In this document: piece by piece, positions 48,818 through 64,000 of the stretch
How the letters are laid out: each line of letters begins with the position of its first letter
Numbering within the stretch: position 1 is the first letter of the stretch
NCBI RefSeq assembly: GCF_000224145.3
Contig: NC_020167.2
Location: forward strand, 5,687,193-5,751,192
Length of the DNA: 64,000 nt
DNA from: Ciona intestinalis
Taxonomy: Eukaryota; Chordata; Ascidiacea; Phlebobranchia; Cionidae
Reading direction: 5' to 3'
The notes under the pieces: model-generated
What the model saw: only the letters and a program-made list of their open reading frames with translations
The model's database searches: none
Told to the model about the DNA's origin: nothing
Made by a program: the position numbers and the translations under genes

Positions 48818-49139
48818 TTTAACTATAGTCTACGTTGGTTCAGTCTCACTTTTTCTGTCCGCGCTTTCTTTCGTCTGTTTAATCAACCTCACAAATTTCC
48901 GCCGGGTGTGGGATCTACCTCAAAAACTAGTGATAATTTACACAACATATTTTCGCGTATCAACACTATCCACCGATCATCAAATAAACTTCTTTCCGAA
49001 ATTGGCGCCGTTCCGGGTTTACAGTTCACAACCCCTTCGAAGAGACGACAAGAGAGCCTGGCTCTAATAGTGGACCACGTGCATAACGAGTTTATTGAGA
49101 ACGATAAAAGCCAGACATATAAACATACACAACCAAGTT
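48818..49139 (+). CDS. Possible exon of an unidentified gene
   Basis: An open frame without an ATG runs through here and ends at a good donor (AGTTC|GTGAGT) at 49139/49140. The encoded segment reads like a soluble, helical protein (for example NLHNIFSRINTIHRSSNKLL) and has no low-complexity bias. It lies head-to-head with the Cys-rich protein gene. I recognise no family and could not join it in phase to the next open frame (49541-49723). It may equally be chance. Confidence 0.2.
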
Positions 49140-50647
49140 CGTGAGTTACACTACCGTCAATAATTTTCTCTATTAGCATCGTGTTAAAAGCGTCAATCAA
49201 ACACGCAAATTAGGTGGTGATATATGCTAGGATCAGTTGTAAAAAGTTTTAAATAAAATGAAGTTTCTTCGGTTGCGATGAAAGACAATGGAAAAAAGTT
49301 TTGACGTTTGTTATTAACCGTACTAAAAACGCGATGTCAGTGGAAATTGAAACAGCAGTCGCTACAGGTCTCCCAAGAAATTAGTTGTTTTCTAAAAAAC
49401 TAAAACAGGATTAAAATATCTTTATCATTTATGTGGCTGGCGTTGGTGGAAAGCCACTACGGCACGACAAGCCCCCAGCCAATGGTAGTGGGTTTCTACT
49501 TAGGTGAGAAACCCTTGCGGGATGTTACTGTCCACGCAGGTTAAAGAAACCCCCATAGACAAAAACGATACAACGAATGCACATAAACATGTGCACGACA
49601 ACAACAACAACAAAAAGACAAAAAGAATACGACGAGGTGCAAATAAAAAAGTGCAAAAAGGGCATGCAATACACACACCAGCTCACGCATATCTAAAATG
49701 GGACGGTTATATATACAAAAGGTAATTAACGCGGACATAATCATTGAAATATCTTTAAAGAAAATATGGTTCCAATCCTGAAGGATAATCATCTGCAGTG
49801 TACAAATTATTAAATGTCCAACCACAAGGAGTCGAAGCCAATAACGGCTCCGGATGTCCCAATCAAAAGGTAAGTCACCATGTTGGTACCGCGATACTCT
49901 CGTCCTATCTTCACACAATATAATATCGTTCGGATGTTAAGCACTGCTTCGACCGTCATGGAACTGCTTCAGGTTGTTACGAACCGCAGTAATAGTGACC
50001 TAAATAACCGAGCGTAGCATCACTACCGGCGGCGACGTCTACGCAACATCCCAACGGTAACATAACTCAGTCTAGAACAGTGACATAACCGCATCGAACG
50101 CTGGGCCTCAAAGACCCATCGGCGTAGCGTAATTGTAACGTGGCCAGCGTCACAATTAGGCTTTAGTAAAAATAATAGCAACTGGTTAAAGGGGACAATT
50201 ATCTAAAAATAAGGGATATTCAATTAAAAAATTTAACTGCGTGTATATTATAATGCGCGTGGATTTTACTAAAGTATTTGTGTACCAACATGCCGATCTT
50301 ATCAAGTGATTAGGACAATGCAGAATCATTAAAAGATTCGACCTTCACAGAAGAAACACATAATGACGTGTACAACAACAAAATCCGATCCATCAAGATG
50401 TTTGCCATAGTTTCATTACATATATTTCACTGAAATGCAAAATGCACTAAAGTAGTGACTGACAAAAAGGCTGGCCACATTAGGTCCAGCGAAAATGAGG
50501 CACAAACACAAATCCGGCAACACTGTAAGAGTGCTCCAGCAACCACACCCCAACAACACACAACTCTTAAGTCTAAGCAAAACCTCAAACCGGCTTTCTT
50601 ATTCGTCGTCTTTGTCTTTGCTCTTCGTCTGCAAAACGAACGTAAAT

Positions 50648-50845
50648 TAGGTAGGGGTAAGATGGTCCGTGCTTTTATTCTCCTTTATTATCCCATTTGA
50701 TGGCAAACAAAGATGATTACATAATTATATACGGAATTATATAACCGTATCCCCAAGACTCCAAAAAGCGTTTTGAGTGTTAAAACACGATTAGGAAATA
50801 ATGAATTATAGGTGCTGAAAACCATCTTGCGTTACAGTAATATTA
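50648..50845 (+). mobile_element. MITE copy (family M), diverged
   Basis: GGTAGGGGTAAGATGG start, ACCATCTTGCGTTACAGTAA end and a GTTAAAACACGATTAGGA core. The most diverged copy listed. Confidence 0.7.
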
Positions 50846-50942
50846 TTACAAACGACACATCTTATCGTCACCGGTTCATTTCCAAACTAATTTTTGGCAA
50901 AATAATACATTTTTTATTATGACAGTAACAGAAAACAGTACA

Positions 50943-51613
50943 CTACCTTATTGCTCTTTTTCCGGCAGCATATACGCTGGCTTTTCTGCAACAACAAAAT
51001 AGTTAAATGTCTGTTTATATAATGACGTCACAATTACCTTTATTCCCAATTCACACTTTGTTCAGATCCTCTGTGACGTCACATACCATGTTCTAAATTA
51101 TCGAGAAAAATGTTGTTTCAAATAATAAATATAGGTACGAAAAACAACTTACGAAGTGGGTTCTTCTTTTGCGTCATCACCACTTCGTGACGTCACATCT
51201 CTGATGTCATCTAGAAAAGAGCTGGTGTACGTAACAATGTATATTGTGATTTATACTTTACCAATTCTTTGATCTTCATGCTTTATTTTGTGCTAACGGC
51301 ACGAATATAATTTAGGAAAAAAATAATATTATTAAGTAATGTGCCTTGCGACGACGCAAAGCGCGCATGGGGCCCCATGAAAAAATGTCGCAAATAGCAA
51401 GAGTATATAAGAAACCGCATTGTTACGTCGCTAATCTCCGCTAACGTGTGATCTCGGGCGTGAACTATGACGTAATAATCACGGGCGATGGCGAAGCGGT
51501 TATGACGCGATGTCATACAGACGCATTGTGACGTAACGCAGCGATTGTGTAAACCGACGTGACGTCGCAAGTGACCTATATTGTGAGAAAAATAAGAACC
51601 GAAGCGAAATTCC
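50943..51613 (-). CDS. Possible short minus-strand gene fragment (doubtful exons)
   Basis: Three candidate exons: about 51416-51575 (upstream end uncertain, up to 51613), 51153-51221 and 50943-50985. The middle one has a strong donor (ACTTC|GTAAGT) and an acidic reading SFLDDIRDVTSRSGDDAKEE; the last would end with TAG at 50943. Phases can be joined (2, then 2), but the first donor is weak and no family is recognised. Confidence 0.2.
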
Positions 51614-52051
51614 TGAAATAAATTTGTCAAATATTAAATTAGTTCAAATAAAAATACTAATCGCAAGGCACAATACTAAAGTTATAATAGGTTTACACAT
51701 ACTTATATATAAATCTTTATAGTGTAAGTACTTATCAGCAACAGTAGTACTTAACTTCAACTCTTGTATATAATCCTGCACTGAGTATATCCAAAAAGTG
51801 TTGCTTTGTCGCTGGTTCATCCAAACTGCCTTAGTGCAACGTGTTGTAAGGACGACGTTTTACATGCCCGGGGAATCAATAACAAGAGACGTCGGCGAAT
51901 CAAATGATTGGCGGGCTGGATTTAAATTTTTCACGTTTCTCGGTTGCCCTGTATGTGTGCTTTGCATACTATATAATTGAGCACGCAGGTGGTCACATGG
52001 AACCAACACTTGTTCTTGTGTATCCACCCTATTATATTATACGTTTATATT

Positions 52052-52249
52052 ATAGTATAAAGTAGGGGTAAGATGGAACACATATTTATTCTATTTCAGG
52101 GCCCATTTGGTAGTTTGCAAAAAACATTTAAGGAATTATAAAATTGTATCATTACGACTCCCATAGATCGTTGTTAATTGTTTAAAACACTATCAGGATA
52201 TTTTAATATTCTGTGCTAAAGGTGTCCCATCTTCCTCAACCCTATACTA
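52052..52249 (+). mobile_element. MITE copy (family M)
   Basis: AAAGTAGGGGTAAGATGGAA start and GTCCCATCTTCCTCAACCCT end, with the AAAACACTATCAGGATATTT core. Confidence 0.87.
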
Positions 52250-52509
52250 CACTTTTATCTTAAATCTTTATTATTGAAGTCGTACTCGTAATACCCATCG
52301 CGTCTAATTAAAGCTACGTAATTGTTTCATTGTTTGTAGTAGAGGTCCTTTTTATTGATAATCTGTAGACCCATTGCGTATTTAAATATATGCACCATCC
52401 GATGTAGTGTAAATGAACGAACTTTTTTTAATCGGTTCCTGTCAACCGGCTTTTTCCTCAGATATTATTTTTAGCAAGTTACAAACTTTTACTATACGCA
52501 ACATTTTCT

Positions 52510-52620
52510 TAGTTGCACATAATGTCCAAGTATCTTGATCGTGTTTTAACCGTTTAGGAACGGTCTACGGAAGTTGTAAAGATTAGAGTGAAAAATGTCC
52601 CATCTCTCCCTTTCCTACTA
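52510..52620 (-). mobile_element. MITE copy (family M), truncated
   Basis: Only about half the element: GCACATAATGTCCAAGTATC to TGTCCCATCTCTCCCTTTCC. Confidence 0.75.
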
Positions 52621-52627
52621 ACGCAAG

Positions 52628-52880
52628 TGTGTTTATGATTGACGTCTTGCGTTTTCCCCGTTTGCCGAACTAACACCAATTTTCAGCGTAAAACATTCTT
52701 TCCGGTTATTCTGAAAAAGTTCTTCTATTTTCTGTGTTGGAAGGGCAGTGAGAGCTCTCTTTTACTCTTGCTGTTCTCACGTTTATCTGTGGCATAATTC
52801 CGCCTGTATGTTTATTTAATAAACCGAGTTGTCGACATAGGCGTACGGAGGCGCGACTGTTTTACTGGAGTCGGATTATG
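52628..52880 (+). mobile_element. LTR-like dispersed repeat, copy 2
   Basis: Matches copy 1 at 45135-45440 over several blocks. Includes AATAAA (inside TTTAATAAACCGAG), as an LTR R-region would. No flanking retroelement genes, so it would be solo or a different repeat class. Confidence 0.45.
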
Positions 52881-52960
52881 CTGCGCGAAGTACTGAGCTT
52901 AGAACACGTGGAGCATAATCCAGAGCTTAGTACATTAGGTGTTCAACAAAAAAAGAAACT

Positions 52961-53079
52961 GTCTACGACCATACCACGTTGAGAACACCCCATCTCGTCC
53001 GATCTGGGAATGTAAGCAACGTCGGGCCCGGTTAGTACTTGGATGGGTGACCGCCTGGGAATACCGGGTGTTGTAGGCG
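52961..53079 (+). rRNA. 5S ribosomal RNA
   Basis: About 119 nt starting GTCTACGACCATACCACG and ending ACCGGGTGTTGTAGGC, whose two ends pair to form helix I. The internal RNA polymerase III promoter is present: the box A region TAAGCAACGTCGGGCC and the box C region TTGGATGGGTGACCGCC. A run of T follows shortly after the end (TTTCGTTTTTTT), as a Pol III terminator. Compared with the common metazoan sequence only scattered changes are seen, so it may be functional. It stands alone here rather than in a tandem array. Confidence 0.93.
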
Positions 53080-53485
53080 TTTCGTTTTTTTAAAAACAAA
53101 TCTATGCCTACTACCTGTTTAAAATGAATCTACTTTCTCAATAAAAAGTGTGACACATACCTTACAAACGGTATAATGAAATTAACCATTTTATTAAACA
53201 AAATAACATTCCAATTGGACTATAAGAGTGTGTAAACATTCTGTTTAAAAAGCAGAATTATAAATCAGTATTAAATATTTTTAGATCATACTAATAAAAA
53301 AGTTTTAAAAAAAACATGCGTGCTATAATAACATCATATAAACTTCAACAATGTCCAAGGAATAAAAGGGGCGAATACACATTTTTTATGACTTTATGCT
53401 ATGTGAAAAGATAAATCAAACTAAAAGATGATTAACATAAAACAACATAATACACTAATTGAGTAATACATTATTCCACTGTATG

Positions 53486-53491
53486 TTTATT
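53486..53491 (-). promoter_or_regulatory. Polyadenylation signal AATAAA of the intelectin-like gene
   Basis: TTTATT on the plus strand, 35 nt past the stop codon on the gene strand. Confidence 0.7.
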
Positions 53492-53525
53492 CACTGTCTG
53501 AGGAGACTACTTGTAGGTTGAGCTT

Positions 53526-60110
<6,585 letters not shown>

Positions 60111-60720
60111 AGTGCCCTTCTAGAGATTTAACAAATTCAACTGCTGTCACTAGATTGTAACAAGCCATATTATCCATCTCAAACTCCCACACAGGGATTT
60201 TGCAACAGCCTACTCATATGATACCAGAAAGTAATAGTAGGCTATATATATCTTTATATTGTTTTATACATGAATCACTAAATAAATACAGATTAAATGC
60301 ATTGAGTGTTGTTATTGCAACACTGGTGTATTATCTGAATTTGAATAAACAATACATTGTTGTGCGAATAGAGGGCTAGTGAAGAACTAGTGAAGAATCT
60401 AGATTTTTATGCAGACCCAATCTTGTATGGTTTTACCATACACCCCCACACAAAAGCAGTCCTAATCAATGAATCATTTGATTAATACACTCTAGTCAAG
60501 AATTACAATATCATGATGCCAGTAACATCTATACAAATCAAATCTTTTTTATCCAATGCTACTTTAGATAATTCTATAAGTTGTATACAGGAACTTAATT
60601 GTACTTTGTTTCATAACTTTTTTCTTTTCAGGTTATTCATGTATAATTGTATAGTGTACAAGAACACATCCAATGAAATGTACAGTAATATTTAAATAAG
60701 CTTGACTTTTATACCAAATA

Positions 60721-60844
60721 GTATTTACTTAATTTTCATTGGCAAAGTACGACCAGTGTTTTTGCTGTAGTGGTATAAAATCATGTTGGTGGATTGAAAG
60801 TTTTCTGCATTGTTTTACATGTGTGATAATCTGTCTAATCCAAT
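60721..60844 (-). pseudogene. Relic of the last exon of a second intelectin-like gene
   Basis: On the minus strand, after a TTGCAG acceptor, the sequence ATTGGATTAGACAGATTATC begins just like the last exon of the neighbouring gene (ATTGGGAAGG...), and further on it matches its end (AATCCACCAACATGATTTTA against AATCCACCATCATGATTTTT). The start frame and the end frame differ and the final Tyr-Arg-stop is lost. It lies about 0.6 kb upstream of the intact gene's start and no other exon of the copy is visible. Confidence 0.6.
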
Positions 60845-60990
60845 CTGCAATCAAAAGTTAATATTGAGACAAATTTGGTTTTAAACAAAAAAACTTGATC
60901 TGTTATTAAATATTCAATTGAAACAAAATAATATCCAATTGGGTATGAATTATTCAATTACTAACAAACCATTCAGAGTTTGGCAATAAT

Positions 60991-61257
60991 TATATAACCA
61001 GAAGCGGGGCAAGATGGGACGAAAAATAAAATTTGATGTTTATCGTATTCTGCAATATAAAGGTTAACCTACCGAAACTAAACGGCTGGGCTAGTTTCTC
61101 TATGCAATAAACTAAGTATGCACAATTTTAAAACGTAACTTTTTGGATAGCTGCACTCCTAATTTGAGTCACATTGACCTTTTTTCCTTATATATTTTAC
61201 TTTTTAACAATACTAAAACTAACCTGCCCCGTGTCCCATGTTACCCCAACCTATGAT
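60991..61257. mobile_element. Element with MITE family M-like ends but a different interior
   Basis: Ends AAGCGGGGCAAGATGGGAC and CCGTGTCCCATGTTACCCCA resemble the family's inverted ends, but the roughly 220-bp interior does not show the usual core. May be a related subfamily. Confidence 0.5.
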
Positions 61258-61643
61258 ATGACACCTAAATGATTCCAGTGCACTTTGCTTAAAACGAAAC
61301 CGGGGCCGGTTATCGATGTCGGCAATTAAGGTCTTAAAGCGTCCAAAACTGATAATATATATTAGCAATCAACGTTAAGTCCGGTCCAACCCTGCCGCAG
61401 GCTTTCGGCTGCAGAACCTCCGCAAAAGCGTTTTGTAATCGAAGACATGAATTTTGTATTTAGGGATAATAACAAATGTTTCTGTTGCTTTACCAACGCG
61501 TCCCCAATATAGAACTTTGTTTAACAACGCGCCCGAAATATAAAACCATTGCAGCAATTACTTTACAAACAATATGCTGCAAGCATAAATACCACCAACT
61601 ACGGTCCGGTTTTATATTGTAAACTTTGTCGACGCTTCGTACG

Positions 61644-61760
61644 ATATAGTAGGGTGGGGAAGATAGGACACCTTAACCCGTTGTTAATTGTTTAAAACAC
61701 GATCAGAATATTTGGATATTAAGTGCTAAATGTGTCCCATCTTCCCCCACCTTACTATAA
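61644..61760 (+). mobile_element. MITE copy (family M), internally deleted
   Basis: ATATAGTAGGGTGGGGAAGA start and GTCCCATCTTCCCCCACCTT end. About 80 bp of the 5' half are missing, but the AAAACACGATCAGAATATTT core remains. Confidence 0.9.
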
Positions 61761-62388
61761 ATCATGTATGCTGAAAAGAACGTCCAACACTTTTATGTTT
61801 TCGATATATTGGACTCAAATTGGTTATTCATCGATTACTCCCGTATATCATCAGGTACGAAATGGACATATAAATCGTTCTTTGTTTACCAGTTTGTTTT
61901 TTTTGTGCGACTCGTTTCTGATCTATTTGTGGGGTAGGAGGAGCACCGTTGTCGATTTACAAACCTTTCCTGGTGGTAAGGCTGAGCGGTGCAGAGAGAG
62001 GTCTCGATTTGTGTAAGCTTGACGTCATAAAAGCGACGTACTTGCCAAAACCAATCGCAATTTTAAATATCGACAGTAAAATAAGCCTAGTGAGTTTACG
62101 AAATAAACAGAATCTTACGAAGTTGAAAGTGATACAATGGTAGTTTTCTTGGAACACATAACGGTCCAAGTGGAAAGAAAAACGTTTGGTAAAGATTTCT
62201 ATACCTTGGGGGCGTGTGCGCCGCGCGTTGCGAAACTGCGCAGGCTTCTTCTAAACTAAAGCGAAGGGCAGCGCGAGTTGTAATAATGACGTCACAATCA
62301 GGTTGTGACATGCACTTTATTGCGTACGCACGTTAGGCACGTATTGCAACAGGGGTCGTGATAGTTTTTCGCACAATGTGCAGCAAAA

Positions 62389-62602
62389 TGTGCACCTTGA
62401 AATGTGCAGCTCGGTGCACCAAAATTTGCCGCACTAAAATGTGCACCTTGAAATGTGCAGCTCGGTGCACCAAAATTTGCCGCACTAAAATGTGCACCTT
62501 GAAATGTGCAGCTCGGTGCACCAAAATTTGCCGCACTAAAATGTGCACCTTGAAATGTGCAGCTACGAAATGTGCACCTTGAAATGTGCAGCTCGATGCA
62601 CC
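62389..62602 (-). repeat. 51-bp minisatellite, left array (about 4 units)
   Basis: Units of TGTGCACCTTGAAATGTGCA followed by GCTCGGTGCACCAAAATTTG and a CCGCACTAAAA linker. The last unit is shortened. Reverse orientation to the right array. Confidence 0.93.
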
Positions 62603-62737
62603 AGTGTTTTTTTGGCGGTGCGCACTGATTTTTTTCCTGTTTGCACTAGTGAAGAACCCTCCAATAGGTTACAGATTAGGTTGGTAGGTAGGGTTTATAA
62701 GTAAGGGGATGTGAGTTAATAATCACTCACCAAATAA

Positions 62738-62850
62738 CATACGTGGTTACTGTTACTGGTAAGTTGGCACGAGGTGTAGGAATCAGAACACCCGTGTTAT
62801 AACGACTGTCGTTTTCCCGCCACGCGAGGATAAAGTAAGTTACTTACTTT
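62738..62850 (+). mobile_element. SINE 3'-part copy inside the foldback-like element
   Basis: AAGTTGGCACGAGGTGTAGG, GTTATAACGACTGTCGTTTT, CCACGCGAGGATAAAGTAAG; well preserved. Confidence 0.8.
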
Positions 62851-63048
62851 CATAAGTTAAGGGTGGGTAGTTATAGGTGTTAGTGTTTGGGATGAAGAGG
62901 TTTAGTAGTAACAGGGTAAGACGGGACAGTTCAAAATTATTGTTAATTTAGAATAGGCTAATAAGGGAATTGTGTTTAATTTAAATAAAATTTTGTTCTT
63001 TACATTGTCTGAAAATGAGTTTCGTAGTCTTTGAATCTCTGAGCATTT

Positions 63049-63680
63049 TGCACCGAGCTGCACATTTCAAGGTGCACATTTTAGTGCAGCAAATTTTGGT
63101 GCACCGAGCTGCACATTTCAAGGTGCACAATTTGGTGCGGCAAATTTTGGTGCACCGAGCTGCACATTTCAAGGTGCACATTTTGGTGCGGCAAATTTTG
63201 GTGCACCGAGCTGCACATTTCAAGGTGCACAATTTGGTGCGGCAAATTTTGGTGCACCGAGCTGCACATTTCAAGGTGCACATTTTAGTGCGGCAAATTT
63301 TGGTGCACCGAGCTGCACATTTCAAGGTGCACAATTTGGTGCGGCAAATTTTGGTGCACCGAGCTGCACATTTCAAGGTGCACATTTTAGTGCAGCAAAT
63401 TTTGGTGCACCGAGCTGCACATTTCAAGGTGCACATTTTGGTGCGGCAAATTTTGGTGCACCGAGCTGCACATTTCAAGGTGCACATTTTAGTGCAGCAA
63501 ATTTTGGTGCACCGAGCTGCACATTTCAAGGTGCACATTTTGGTGCGGCAAATTTTGGTGCACCGAGCTGCACATTTCAAGGTGCACATTTTAGTGCAGC
63601 AAATTTTGGTGCACCGAGCTGCACATACGAGGTGCACATTTTGGTGCGGCAAATTTTGGTGCACCGAGCTGCACATATCA
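63049..63680 (+). repeat. 51-bp minisatellite, right array (about 12 units)
   Basis: Units GCACCGAGCTGCACATTTCA, AGGTGCACATTTTAGTGCRG, CAAATTTTGGT repeated with exact 51-bp spacing. Two subtypes (CACATTTTAGTGCAG and CACATTTTGGTGCGG, or CACAATTTGGTGCGG) alternate, indicating a 102-bp higher-order repeat. Confidence 0.95.
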
Positions 63681-64000
63681 TAGTAAACATTTGCTGCACA
63701 TTGTGCGAACTACAAATATGAGATGACCAGCATACCAATGTAATGTTGCTTGCTTTTTTCTAAGCCCCACTCTTCCTTTTGAAAATGAAAACACACACAT
63801 ATCTATATTATATACACTTATCGCTTTACAGTCATTCTTGTCTTGCTATTTTAAACACAGCACCTATTAGGCATGATTACTCGGCTTATGGTAAACTCCT
63901 ATATGGTAACTTTAAATACAGATATAAATATAGTCTATGCCATATAGGGAAAAAAACAAAAAGAATTTAAAATCTGAACCCTAGAAAGTCACGAAAACTA

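Larger units (their letters stand above)
48663..52960. other. Region without a firm protein gene between the Cys-rich protein gene and 5S rRNA
   Basis: Holds two doubtful exon sets (48818-49139 plus; 50943-51613 minus), a block of unusual composition at about 49430-50160, three MITE copies and an LTR-like repeat. The first bases should include the promoter of the gene ending at 48662. Confidence 0.5.
62362..63712. mobile_element. Foldback-like element with inverted minisatellite arms
   Basis: The two ends are inverted repeats (TAGTTTTTCGCACAATGTGC at left; GCACATTGTGCGAACTA at right). Inside each end is an array of the same 51-bp unit in opposite orientation: about 4 units at 62389-62602 and about 12 at 63049-63680. 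The centre of about 450 bp contains a SINE fragment. The 51-bp unit is a multiple of three without stops, so long open frames (over 220 aa) arise on both strands of the right arm; these are by-products, not genes. Structure recalls Drosophila FB elements. Confidence 0.65.
60111..64000. other. Right-end region without a firm gene
   Basis: From the intelectin-like start to the window end: a relic exon (60721-60844), two MITE-type elements, the foldback-like element (62362-63712), and otherwise AT-rich sequence without recognisable genes. Confidence 0.6.

Noticed and set aside
49504-49725. 73-aa plus-strand frame with Asn/Lys/His-rich sequence as a complete protein
   Set aside because: Composition is biased by an AAC microsatellite, and it cannot be joined in phase to the upstream open segment at 48818-49139. 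Kept only as part of the odd block.
45135-52880. Complete LTR retrotransposon bounded by the two LTR-like repeats
   Set aside because: No gag, protease, reverse transcriptase or integrase motifs are visible between them, and the repeats are not identical enough for one insertion event.
62137-62259. Small plus-strand open frame of 40 aa starting MVVFLEHITV
   Set aside because: Too short, no homology and no upstream or downstream exons; it sits beside a mobile element.
62981-63683. Long open frames of 231 aa (minus) and 222 aa (plus), Cys/Lys-rich or His/Leu/Val-rich
   Set aside because: They arise because the 51-bp repeat is a multiple of three without stops. Both strands are open over the same DNA and no start or splice context supports a gene.

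Overview
The window looks like nuclear DNA of a tunicate, most probably a Ciona-type ascidian. It is AT-rich, its genes are split into many short GT-AG exons, vertebrate-like families are present in compact form, and short mobile elements are packed into introns. Genus is inferred from this overall character; no marker gene proves it. Gene models were built by hand from splice sites, reading-frame phase and family similarity. For five of the six complete models the exon lengths add up to a multiple of three and end at a natural stop codon.  Layout: (1) 303-3301, minus: alkaline ceramidase (ACER1/2 type), 6 exons, 267 aa. (2) 4098-13734, plus, and 15386-27271, minus: two full-size P-glycoprotein (ABCB1-type) genes in convergent orientation. 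They have 25 corresponding coding exons of almost identical length and form a giant imperfect palindrome around a spacer of about 1.45 kb. The plus copy contains a second partial set of exons 8-12 right after a 50-N gap, probably an assembly duplicate. (3) 27272-31682: long intergenic region. (4) 31683-34915, plus: SLC10A7-type carrier, 8 exons, 361 aa. (5) 36088-42388, minus: THSD1-like receptor with signal peptide, TSP1 repeat, CUB-like domain and one membrane segment, 15 exons, 671 aa. (6) 45640-48662, minus: a 701-aa protein of a poorly characterised Cys-rich family (it resembles what I know as DUF6729) with a Pro/Gln repeat. (7) 52961-53079, plus: a single 5S rRNA gene. (8) 53526-60110, minus: a type II membrane intelectin-like lectin, 16 exons, 615 aa, whose lectin domain is interrupted by a 228-aa block bounded by phase-1 introns. 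A broken last exon of a second copy lies just upstream. (9) 62362-63712: an element resembling a foldback transposon, made of two inverted arrays of a 51-bp repeat.  About twenty copies of one short terminal-inverted-repeat element (MITE type) and about a dozen copies of a tRNA-derived SINE are spread through introns and intergenic DNA.  The genes do not form a pathway or operon. Several are membrane proteins (ceramidase, two efflux pumps, a carrier, a receptor, a lectin), but nothing in the sequence links them functionally. The observations most worth following up are the intelectin insertion module, the palindromic P-glycoprotein pair, the CUB-like domain in the THSD1-like protein, and the foldback element.
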